Of a DNA stretch of 64,000 nt, positions 1 through 11,100 are shown one piece after another. A program made the position numbers and the translations under genes. Location: the NCBI GenBank assembly GCA_028752905.1, contig JAQNBH010000013.1:22953477-23017476 (forward strand), in the 5' to 3' direction. A model generated the notes under the pieces. The model did not search any database. It worked only from the letters and a program-made list of their open reading frames with translations, and was not told where the DNA came from. Every line of letters begins with the position of its first letter. Within the stretch, counting starts at the first letter, position 1. Source of the stretch: Cladorhizidae sp. MBARI D1340-BT2 (taxonomy: Eukaryota; Porifera; Demospongiae; Poecilosclerida; Cladorhizidae).

Positions 1-480
1 AACATCCATAATATTCTGCACACTTCACTGTAATGGACTTGATATGATTCGAATGATAGGTTTCATTATGTGTTCTCTATCTTGATATTTGCCCTAATTT
101 GGTCTATATAATATATGTTTCTCATTTTCCCCCCAAAAATCTTGTTATTTTGCCGTGAAGCTCATAACTTTTCTACACTTTACCCCAAAAAGATAATTTT
201 TATATCACCGGATAGCCCTTCTAATTATCTGTCTTTTGTACGTGCCAAAATTTTGAGTACTCTAAGTATTAGCAAGTTATGGTGATTTGAAGTGGTAAGG
301 TTTGCGATCTTTCCTGGCGTTTTCCAGTTGCCAAAGCGGTGGCCTGCCAGTGAAAAACCACTACATTTATTGATAATCTGTTGACATGTTGCAGATAAGG
401 GCCTTCTCTATCAGTTGACAAAATCTGGGACTTTGGTCTTGTTAATTAGGGCAGTTATGAATTGTACTCTTACTTGATGC

Positions 481-1002
481 TAAACATGTTAGCTTCGTAG
501 ATTATCCACACTTCACTGAATAGACTTGATGTATAGCTATTAAGATAGGACTCTCTAAGTGCTCTCTCTTGATACCAAACATCCATATATTCTGCACACT
601 TCACTGTAATGGACTTGCAAGATAGGTATCTCTCAGTGTTCTCTATCTTGAGCTAAACATGTTAGCTTCATAGATTCTCCACACTTCACCGAATAGACTT
701 GATATATAGCTCTAAAGGTAGGCCTCTCTCTGTTCTCTCTCTTGATACCAAACATCCGTATATTCTGCATACATAGAATCACAAGATAGGTTTCTCTATG
801 TGTTCTCTATCTTGATGCTAAACAGGTTAGCTTCATAGATTCTCCACACTTCACTGTATAAACTTGATATATAGCTATTAAGATAGGTCTCTCCCTGTGC
901 TCTCTGTTGATATCAAACATCCATAATATTCTGCACACTTCACTGTAATGGACTTGATATGATTTGAATGATAGGTTTCATTATGTGATCTCTATCTTGA
1001 TA
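481..1002 (+). repeat. Nested A-B subrepeats within the monomer
   Basis: Three A-B pairs lie in tandem. All three A units are 95 bp, start TAAACA(T/G)GTTAGCTTC and contain TCCACACTTCACTG followed by a GACTTGAT-like stretch. B units start CAAACATCC(A/G)TA, contain ATTCTGCACACTTCACTG and end near TCTCTATCTTGA; they measure 78, 70 and about 89 bp. B2 has lost the CACACTTCACTG core (GCATACATAGAATC instead). A and B share the core CACACTTCACTGxA plus GACTTGA, so they probably descend from one unit of about 85 bp. Pair periods are 173 and 165 bp between successive A starts. The set recurs in each monomer. Confidence 0.88.
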
Positions 1003-1388
1003 TTTGCCCTTATTTGGTCTATATGTTTCTCATTTCCCCCCCAAAAATCTTGCTTTTTTGCCGTAAAGCTCATAACTTTTCTACACTTTACCCAAAAAAG
1101 ATAAATTTTATATCTCCGAATAGCCCTTCTAATTATCTGTCTTTTGTACGTGCCAAAATTTTGAGTACTCTAAGTATTAGCAAGTTATGGTGATTTGAAG
1201 TGGTAAGGTTTGCGATCTTTCCTGGCGTTTTCCAGTTGCCAAAGCGGTGGCCTGCCAGTGAAAAACCACTACATTTATTGATAATCTGTTGACATGTTGC
1301 AGATAAGGGCCTTCTCTATCAGTTGACAAAATCTGGGACTTTGGTCTTGTTAATTAGGGCAGTTATGAATTGTACTCTTACTTGATGC
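1003..1388 (+). repeat. Non-repeated segment of the satellite monomer
   Basis: About 386 bp from TTTGCCCT to CTTGATGC that show no internal tandem repetition. The segment holds a C6-7/A5-6 homopolymer pair of variable length (TTTCCCCCCC-AAAAA), the conserved CAAAGCGGTGGCCTGCCAG block, and the GTTAATTAGGG site whose TTAA was used by the transposon in monomer 38. Most variants that separate monomer types lie here (for example GTACGTGCC, GTAAGTGCC, GTGCTAAAA or GTGCAAAATTTTT, and TGGTGATTT, TGGTAATTT or TGATGATTT). I see no tRNA, 5S or SINE-like gene in it. Confidence 0.8.
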
Positions 1389-4300
1389 TAAACATGTTAG
1401 CTTCGTAGATTATCCACACTTCACTGAATAGACTTGATGTATAGCTATTAAGATAGGACTCTCTAAGTGCTCTCTCTTGATACCAAACATCCATATATTC
1501 TGCACACTTCACTGTAATGGACTTGCAAGATAGGTATCTCTCAGTGTTCTCTATCTTGAGCTAAACATGTTAGCTTCATAGATTCTCCACACTTCACTGA
1601 ATAGACTTGATATATAGCTCTAAAGGTAGGCCTCTCTCTGTTCTCTCTCTTGATACCAAACATCCGTATATTCTGCATACATAGAATCACAAGATAGGTT
1701 TCTCTATGTGTTCTCTATCTTGATGCTAAACAGGTTAGCTTCATAGATTCTCCACACTTCACTGTATAAACTTGATATATAGCTATTAAGATAGGTCTCT
1801 CCCTGTGCTCTCTGTTGATATCAAACATCCATAATATTCTGCACACTTCACTGTAATGGACTTGATATGATTCGAATGATAGGTTTCATTATGTGTTCTC
1901 TATCTTGATATTTGCCCTAATTTGGTCTATATAATATATGTTTCTCATTTTCCCCCCAAAAATCTTGTTATTTTGCCGTGAAGCTCATAACTTTTCTACA
2001 CTTTACCCCAAAAAGATAATTTTTATATCACCGGATAGCCCTTCTAATTATCTGTCTTTTGTACGTGCCAAAATTTTGAGTACTCTAAGTATTAGCAAGT
2101 TATGGTGATTTGAAGTGGTAAGGTTTGCGATCTTTCCTGGCGTTTTCCAGTTGCCAAAGCGGTGGCCTGCCAGTGAAAAACCACTACATTTATTGATAAT
2201 CTGTTGACATGTTGCAGATAAGGGCCTTCTCTATCAGTTGACAAAATCTGGGACTTTGGTCTTGTTAATTAGGGCAGTTATGAATTGTACTCTTACTTGA
2301 TGCTAAACATGTTAGCTTCGTAGATTATCCACACTTCACTGAATAGACTTGATGTATAGCTATTAAGATAGGACTCTCTAAGTGCTCTCTCTTGATACCA
2401 AACATCCATATATTCTGCACACTTCACTGTAATGGACTTGCAAGATAGGTATCTCTCAGTGTTCTCTATCTTGAGCTAAACATGTTAGCTTCATAGATTC
2501 TCCACACTTCACCGAATAGACTTGATATATAGCTCTAAAGGTAGGCCTCTCTCTGTTCTCTCTCTTGATACCAAACATCCGTATATTCTGCATACATAGA
2601 ATCACAAGATAGGTTTCTCTATGTGTTCTCTATCTTGATGCTAAACAGGTTAGCTTCATAGATTCTCCACACTTCACTGTATAAACTTGATATATAGCTA
2701 TTAAGATAGGTCTCTCCCTGTGCTCTCTGTTGATATCAAACATCCATAATATTCTGCACACTTCACTGTAATGGACTTGATATGATTCGAATGATAGGTT
2801 TCATTATGTGTTCTCTATCTTGATATTTGCCATAATTTGGTCTATATGTTTCTCATTTCCCCACCAAAAATCTTGTTATTTTGCCGTAAAGCTCATAACT
2901 TTACTACACTTTACCCAAAAAAGATAATTTTTATATCACCGGATAGCCCTTCTAATTATCTGTCTTTTGTACGTGCCAAAATTTTGAGTACTCTAAGTAT
3001 TAGCAAGTTATGGTAATTTGAAGTGGTAAGGTTTGCGATCTTTCTTGGCGTTTTCCAGTTGCCAAAGCGGTGGCCTGCCAGTGAAAAAACACTACATTTA
3101 TTGATAATCTGTTGACATGTTGCAGATAAGGGCCTTCTCTATCAGTTGACAAAATCTGGGACTTTGGTCTTGTTAATTAGGGCAGTTATGAATTGTACTC
3201 TTACTTGATGCTAAACATGTTAGCTTCGTAGATTATCCACACTTCACTGAATAGACTTGATGTATAGCTATTAAGATAGGACTCTCTAAGTGCTCTCTCT
3301 TGATACCAAACATCCATATATTCTGCACACTTCACTGTATGGACTTGCAAGATAGGTATCTCTCAGTGTTCTCTATCTTGAGCTAAACATGTTAGCTTCA
3401 TAGATTCTCCACACTTCACTGAATAGACTTGATATATAGCTCTAAAGGTAGGCCTCTCTCTGTTCTCTCTCTTGATACCAAACATCCGTATATTCTGCAT
3501 ACATAGAATCACAAGATAGGTTTCTCTATGTGTTCTCTATCTTGATGCTAAACAGGTTAGCTTCATAGATTCTCCACACTTCACTGTATAAACTTGATAT
3601 ACAGCTATTAAGATAGGTCTCTCCCTGTGCTCTCTGTTGATATCAAACATCCATAATATTCTGCACACTTCACTGTAATGGACTTGATATGATTCGAATG
3701 ATAGGTTTCATTATGTGTTCTCTATCTTGATATTTGCCCTAATTTGGTCTATATGTTTCTCATTTTCCCCCCAAAAATCTTGTTATTTTGCCGTAAAGCT
3801 CATAACTTTTCTACACTTTACCCAAAAAAGATAATTTTTATATCACCGGATAGCCCTTCTAATTATCTGTCTTTTGTACGTGCCAAAATTTTGAGTACTC
3901 TAAGTATTAGCAAGTTATGTTGATTTGAAGTGGTAAGGTTTGCGATCTTTCCTGGCGTTTTCCAGTTGCCAAAGCGGTGGCCTGCCAGTGAAAAACCACT
4001 ACATTTATTGATAATCTGTTGACTTGTTGCAGATAAGGGCCTTCTCTATCAGTTGACAAAATCTGGGACTTTGGTCTTGTTAATTAGGGCAGTTATGAAT
4101 TGTACTCTTACTTGATGCTAAACATGTTAGCTTCGTAGATTATCCACACTTCACTGAATAGACTTGATGTATAGCTATTAAGATAGGACTCTCTAAGTGC
4201 TCTCTCTTGATACCAAACATCCATATATTCTGCACACTTCACTGTAATGGACTTGCAAGATAGGTATCTCTCAGTGTTCTCTATCTTGAGCTAAACATGT

Positions 4301-6369
4301 TAGCTTCATAGATTCTCCACACTTCACTGAATAGACTTGATATATAGCTCTAAAGGTAGGCCTCTCTCTGTTCTCTCTCTTGATACCAAACATCCGTATA
4401 TTCTGCATACATAGAATCACAAGATAGGTTTCTCTATGTGTTCTCTATCTTGATGCTAAACAGGTTAGCTTCATAGATTCTCCACACTTCACTGTATAAA
4501 CTTGATATACAGCTATTAAGATAGGTCTCTCCCTGTGCTCTCTGTTGATATCAAACATCCATAATATTCTGCACACTTCACTGTAATGGACTTGATATGA
4601 TTCGAATGATAGGTTTCATTATGTGTTCTCTATCTTGATATTTGCCCTAATTTGGTCTATATGTTTCTCATTTTCCCCCCAAAAATCTTGTTATTTTGCC
4701 GTAAAGCTCATAACTTTTCTACACTTTACCCAAAAAAGATAATTTTTATATCACCGGATAGCCCTTCTAATTATCTGTCTTTTGTACGTGCCAAAATTTT
4801 GAGTACTCTAAGTATTAGCAAGTTATGGTGATTTGAAGTGGTAAGGTTTGCGATCTTTCCTGGCGTTTTCCAGTTGCCAAAGCGGTGGCCTGCCAGTGAA
4901 AAACCACTACATTTATTGATAATCTGTTGACATGTTGCAGATAAGGGCCTTCTCTATCAGTTGACAAAATCTGGGACTTTGGTCTTGTTAATTAGGGCAG
5001 TTATGAATTGTACTCTTACTTGATGCTAAACATGTTAGCTTCGTAGATTATCCACACTTCACTGAATAGACTTGATGTATAGCTATTAAGATAGGACTCT
5101 CTAAGTGCTCTCTCTTGATACCAAACATCCATATATTCTGCACACTTCACTGTAATGGACTTGCAAGATAGGTATCTCTCAGTGTTCTCTATCTTGAGCT
5201 AAACATGTTAGCTTCATAGATTCTCCACACTTCACTGAATAGAGTTGATATATAGCTCTAAAGGTAGGCCTCTCTCTGTTCTCTCTCTTGATACCAAACA
5301 TCCGTATATTCTGCATACATAGAATCACAAGATAGGTTTCTCTATGTGTTCTCTATCTTGATGCTAAACAGGTTAGCTTCATAGATTCTCCACACTTCAC
5401 TGTATAAACTTGATATATAGCTATTAAGATAGGTCTCTCCCTGTGCTCTCTGTTGATATCAAACATCCATAATATTCTGCAAACTTCACTGTAATGGACT
5501 TGATATGATTCGAATGATAGGTTTCATTATGTGTTCTCTATCTTGATATTTGCCATAATTTGGTCTATATGTTTCTCATTTCCCCACCAAAAATCTTGTT
5601 ATTTTGCCGTAAAGCTCATAACTTTACTACACTTTACCCAAAAAAGATAATTTTTATATCACTGGATAGCCCTTCTAATTATCTGTCTTTTGTACGTGCC
5701 AAAATTTTGAGTACTCTAAGTATTAGCAAGTTATGGTGATTTGAAGTGGTAAGGTTTGCGATCTTTCCTGGCGTTTTCCAGTTGCCAAAGCGGTGGCCTG
5801 CCAGTGAAAAACCACTACATTTATTGATAATCTGTTGACTTGTTGCAGATAAGGGCCTTCTCTATCAGTTGACAAAATCTGGGACTTTGGTCTTGTTAAT
5901 TAGGGCAGTTATGAATTGTACTCTTACTTGATGCTAAACATGTTAGCTTCGTAGATTATCCACACTTCACTGAATAGACTTGATGTATAGCTATTAAGAT
6001 AGGACTCTCTAAGTGCTCTCTCTTGATACCAAACATCCATATATTCTGCACACTTCACTGTAATGGACTTGCAAGATAGGTATCTCTCAGTGTTCTCTAT
6101 CTTGAGCTAAACATGTTAGCTTCATAGATTCTCCACACTTCACTGAATAGACTTGATATATAGCTCTAAAGGTAGGCCTCTCTCTGTTCTCTCTCTTGAT
6201 ACCAAACATCCGTATATTCTGCATACATAGAATCACAAGATAGGTTTCTCTATGTGTTCTCTATCTTGATGCTAAACAGGTTAGCTTCATAGATTCTCCA
6301 CACTTCACTGTATAAACTTGATATATAGCTATTAAGATAGGTCTCTCCCTGTGCTCTCTGTTGATATCA

Positions 6370-7277
6370 AACATCCATAATATTCTGCATACTTGACTGT
6401 AATGGACTTGATATGATTCGAATGTTAGGTTTCATTATGTGATCTCTATCTTGATATTTGCCCTAATTTGGTCTATATGTTTCTCATTTTCCCCCCAAAA
6501 ATCTTGCTTTTTTGCCGTAAAGCTCATAACTTTTCTACACTTTACCCAAAAAAGATAATTTTTATATCAACGGATAGCCCTTCTAATTATCTGTCTTTTA
6601 TACGTGCCAAAATTTTGACTACTCTAAGTATTAGCAAGTTATGGCGATTTGAAGTGGTAAGGTTTGCGATCTTTCCTGGCGTTTTCCAGTTGCCAAAGCG
6701 GTGGCCTGCCAGTGAAAAACCACTACATTTATTGATAATCTGTTGATATGTTGCAGATAAGGGCCTTCTCTATCAGTTGACAAAATCTGGGACTTTGGTC
6801 TTGTTAATTAGGGCAGTTATGAATTGTACTCTTACTTGATGCTAAACATGTTAGCTTCGTAGATTATCCACACTTCACTGAATATACTTGATGTATAGCT
6901 ATTAAGATAGGACTCTCTAAGTGCTCTCTCTTGATACCAAACATCCATATATTCTGCACACTTCACTGTAATGGACTTGCAAGATAGGTATCTCTCAGTG
7001 TTCTCTATCTTGAGCTAAACATGTTAGCTTCATAGATTCTCCACACTTCACTGAATAGACTTGATATATAGCTCTAAAGGTAGGCCTCTCCCTGTTCTCT
7101 CTCTTGATACCAAACATCCGTATATTCTGCATACATAGAATCACAAGATAGGTTTCTCTATGTGTTCTCTATCTTGATGCTAAACAGGTTAGCTTCATAG
7201 ATTCTCCACACTTCACTGTATAAACTTGATATATAGCTATTAAGATAGGTCTCTCCCTGTGCTCTCTGTTGATATCA
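6370..7277 (+). repeat. Distinct monomer variant (type shared with the last monomer)
   Basis: Monomer 8 carries a private set of variants: ACTTGACTG in B3, TGTGATCTC, CTTGCTTTTTT, TATCAACGG, TTTTATACG and TATGGCGATTTG. The same set recurs in the truncated monomer at 63653 and in no monomer between them that I noticed. A 92-residue open frame at 6468-6746 exists only because these substitutions remove stop codons; it has no domain and is not called as a gene. Confidence 0.8.
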
Positions 7278-8185
7278 AACATCCATAATATTCTGCACAC
7301 TTCACTGTAATGGACTTGATATGATTCGAATGATAGGTTTCATTATGTGTTCTCTATCTTGATATTTGCCCTAATTTGGTCTATATGTTTCTCATTTCCC
7401 CCCCAAAAATCTTGTTATTTTGCCGTGAAGCTCATAACTTTTCTACACTTTACCCAAAAAAGATAAATTTTATATCACCGGATAGCCCTTCTAATTATCT
7501 GTCTTTTGTACGTGCCAAAATTTTGAGTACTCTAAGTATTAGCAAGTTATGGTGATTTGAAGTGGTAAGGTTTGCGATCTTTCCTGGCGTTTTCCAGTTG
7601 CCAAAGCGGTGGCCTGCCAGTGAAAAACCACTACATTTATTGATAATCTGTTGACATGTTGCAGATAAGGGCCTTCTCTATCAGTTGACAAAATCTGGGA
7701 CTTTGGTCTTGTTAATTAGGGCAGTTATGAATTGTACTCTTACTTGATGCTAAACATGTTAGCTTCGTAGATTATCCACACTTCACTGAATAGACTTGAT
7801 GTATAGCTATTAAGATAGGACTCTCTAAGTGCTCTCTCTTGATACCAAACATCCATATATTCTGCACACTTCACTGTAATGGACTTGCAAGATAGGTATC
7901 TCTCAGTGTTCTCTATCTTGAGCTAAACATGTTAGCTTCATAGATTCTCCACACTTCACTGAATAGACTTGATATATAGCTCTAAAGGTAGGCCTCTCTC
8001 TGTTCTCTCTCTTGATACCAAACATCCGTATATTCTGCATACATAGAATCACAAGATAGGTTTCTCTATGTGTTCTCTATCTTGATGCTAAACAGGTTAG
8101 CTTCATAGATTCTCCACACTTCACTGTATAAACTTGATATATAGCTATTAAGATAGGTCTCTCCCTGTGCTCTCTGTTGATATCA

Positions 8186-11100
8186 AACATCCATAATATT
8201 CTGCACACTTCACTGTAATGGACTTGATATGATTCGAATGATAGGTTTCATTATGTGTTCTCTATCTTGATATTTGCCCTAATTTGGTCTATATAATATA
8301 TGTTTCTCATTTTCCCCCCAAAAATCTTGTTATTTTGCCGTGAAGCTCATAACTTTTCTACACTTTACCCCAAAAAGATAATTTTTATATCACCGGATAG
8401 CCCTTCTAATTATCTGTCTTTTGTACGTGCCAAAATTTTGAGTACTCTAAGTATTAGCAAGTTATGGTGATTTGAAGTGGTAAGGTTTGCGATCTTTCCT
8501 GGCGTTTTCCAGTTGCCAAAGCGGTGGCCTGCCAGTGAAAAACCACTACATTTATTGATAATCTGTTGACATGTTGCAGATAAGGGCCTTCTCTATCAGT
8601 TGACAAAATCTGGGACTTTGGTCTTGTTAATTAGGGCAGTTATGAATTGTACTCTTACTTGATGCTAAACATGTTAGCTTCGTAGATTATCCACACTTCA
8701 CTGAATAGACTTGATGTATAGCTATTAAGATAGGACTCTCTAAGTGCTCTCTCTTGATACCAAACATCCATATATTCTGCACACTTCACTGTAATGGACT
8801 TGCAAGATAGGTATCTCTCAGTGTTCTCTATCTTGAGCTAAACATGTTAGCTTCATAGATTCTCCACACTTCACCGAATAGACTTGATATATAGCTCTAA
8901 AGGTAGGCCTCTCTCTGTTCTCTCTCTTGATACCAAACATCCGTATATTCTGCATACATAGAATCACAAGATAGGTTTCTCTATGTGTTCTCTATCTTGA
9001 TGCTAAACAGGTTAGCTTCATAGATTCTCCACACTTCACTGTATAAACTTGATATATAGCTATTAAGATAGGTCTCTCCCTGTGCTCTCTGTTGATATCA
9101 AACATCCATAATATTCTGCACACTTCACTGTAATGGACTTGATATGATTTGAATGATAGGTTTCATTATGTGATCTCTATCTTGATATTTGCCCTTATTT
9201 GGTCTATATGTTTCTCATTTCCCCCCCAAAAATCTTGCTTTTTTGCCGTAAAGCTCATAACTTTTCTACACTTTACCCAAAAAAGATAAATTTTATATCT
9301 CCGAATAGCCCTTCTAATTATCTGTCTTTTGTACGTGCCAAAATTTTGAGTACTCTAAGTATTAGCAAGTTATGGTGATTTGAAGTGGTAAGGTTTGCGA
9401 TCTTTCCTGGCGTTTTCCAGTTGCCAAAGCGGTGGCCTGCCAGTGAAAAACCACTACATTTATTGATAATCTGTTGACATGTTGCAGATAAGGGCCTTCT
9501 CTATCAGTTGACAAAATCTGGGACTTTGGTCTTGTTAATTAGGGCAGTTATGAATTGTACTCTTACTTGATGCTAAACATGTTAGCTTCGTAGATTATCC
9601 ACACTTCACTGAATAGACTTGATGTATAGCTATTAAGATAGGACTCTCTAAGTGCTCTCTCTTGATACCAAACATCCATATATTCTGCACACTTCACTGT
9701 AATGGACTTGCAAGATAGGTATCTCTCAGTGTTCTCTATCTTGAGCTAAACATGTTAGCTTCATAGATTCTCCACACTTCACTGAATAGACTTGATATAT
9801 AGCTCTAAAGGTAGGCCTCTCTCTGTTCTCTCTCTTGATACCAAACATCCGTATATTCTGCATACATAGAATCACAAGATAGGTTTCTCTATGTGTTCTC
9901 TATCTTGATGCTAAACAGGTTAGCTTCATAGATTCTCCACACTTCACTGTATAAACTTGATATATAGCTATTAAGATAGGTCTCTCCCTGTGCTCTCTGT
10001 TGATATCAAACATCCATAATATTCTGCACACTTCACTGTAATGGACTTGATATGATTCGAATGATAGGTTTCATTATGTGTTCTCTATCTTGATATTTGC
10101 CCTAATTTGGTCTATATAATATATGTTTCTCATTTTCCCCCCAAAAATCTTGTTATTTTGCCGTGAAGCTCATAACTTTTCTACACTTTACCCCAAAAAG
10201 ATAATTTTTATATCACCGGATAGCCCTTCTAATTATCTGTCTTTTGTACGTGCCAAAATTTTGAGTACTCTAAGTATTAGCAAGTTATGGTGATTTGAAG
10301 TGGTAAGGTTTGCGATCTTTCCTGGCGTTTTCCAGTTGCCAAAGCGGTGGCCTGCCAGTGAAAAACCACTACATTTATTGATAATCTGTTGACATGTTGC
10401 AGATAAGGGCCTTCTCTATCAGTTGACAAAATCTGGGACTTTGGTCTTGTTAATTAGGGCAGTTATGAATTGTACTCTTACTTGATGCTAAACATGTTAG
10501 CTTCGTAGATTATCCACACTTCACTGAATAGACTTGATGTATAGCTATTAAGATAGGACTCTCTAAGTGCTCTCTCTTGATACCAAACATCCATATATTC
10601 TGCACACTTCACTGTAATGGACTTGCAAGATAGGTATCTCTCAGTGTTCTCTATCTTGAGCTAAACATGTTAGCTTCATAGATTCTCCACACTTCACCGA
10701 ATAGACTTGATATATAGCTCTAAAGGTAGGCCTCTCTCTGTTCTCTCTCTTGATACCAAACATCCGTATATTCTGCATACATAGAATCACAAGATAGGTT
10801 TCTCTATGTGTTCTCTATCTTGATGCTAAACAGGTTAGCTTCATAGATTCTCCACACTTCACTGTATAAACTTGATATATAGCTATTAAGATAGGTCTCT
10901 CCCTGTGCTCTCTGTTGATATCAAACATCCATAATATTCTGCACACTTCACTGTAATGGACTTGATATGATTTGAATGATAGGTTTCATTATGTGATCTC
11001 TATCTTGATATTTGCCCTTATTTGGTCTATATGTTTCTCATTTCCCCCCCAAAAATCTTGTTATTTTGCCGTGAAGCTCATAACTTTTCTACACTTTACC

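Larger units (their letters stand above)
481..1388 (+). repeat. Representative complete satellite monomer with internal map
   Basis: One 908-bp period, phased here on the first A subunit (TAAACATGTTAGCTTC) to show the internal plan: A1 481-575, B1 576-653, A2 654-748, B2 749-818, A3 819-913, B3 914 to about 1002, then a non-repeated segment of about 386 bp up to the next A1 at 1389. The plan is the same in every monomer I followed; the 30-bp-deleted monomers lose part of B3. The unit has no long open frame and no recognisable RNA gene. Confidence 0.9.
1..2738 (+). repeat. Dimeric higher-order repeat, partial copy at left edge
   Basis: Monomers 1 and 3 are the 915-bp type, with linked markers: the 7-bp ATATAAT insertion, GCCGTGAAGC, ACCCCAAAAAG and TTCACCGAATAG in A2. 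Monomer 2 is the alternating 908-bp type (GATTTGAATG, TGTGATCTC, CCCTTATTTGG, CTTGCTTTTTT, TATCTCCGAATAG). The same order recurs 8,185 bp to the right at 8186, 9101 and 10009. Confidence 0.8.

Noticed and set aside
49..61. Pol III B-box-like GATTCGAAT in B3, with an A-box-like TTGCCAAAGCGG in the same monomer
   Set aside because: The B-box-like site lies about 280 bp upstream of the A-box-like site, the wrong order for a tRNA or SINE promoter, and no cloverleaf or SINE tail is present.
497..513. CENP-B-box-like match in A1 (CTTCGTAGATTATCCAC)
   Set aside because: Only the TTCG half agrees with nTTCGnnnnAnnCGGGn; the central A and the CGGG half are missing.
1051..1065. Variation in the C-run and A-run lengths (C5-C7, A5-A6) as biological signal
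   Set aside because: Homopolymer length is prone to sequencing and assembly error, so I used it only together with substitution markers.
6468..6746. 92-residue open frame in monomer 8
   Set aside because: Chance loss of stop codons in one satellite monomer; the sequence is otherwise the ordinary monomer.
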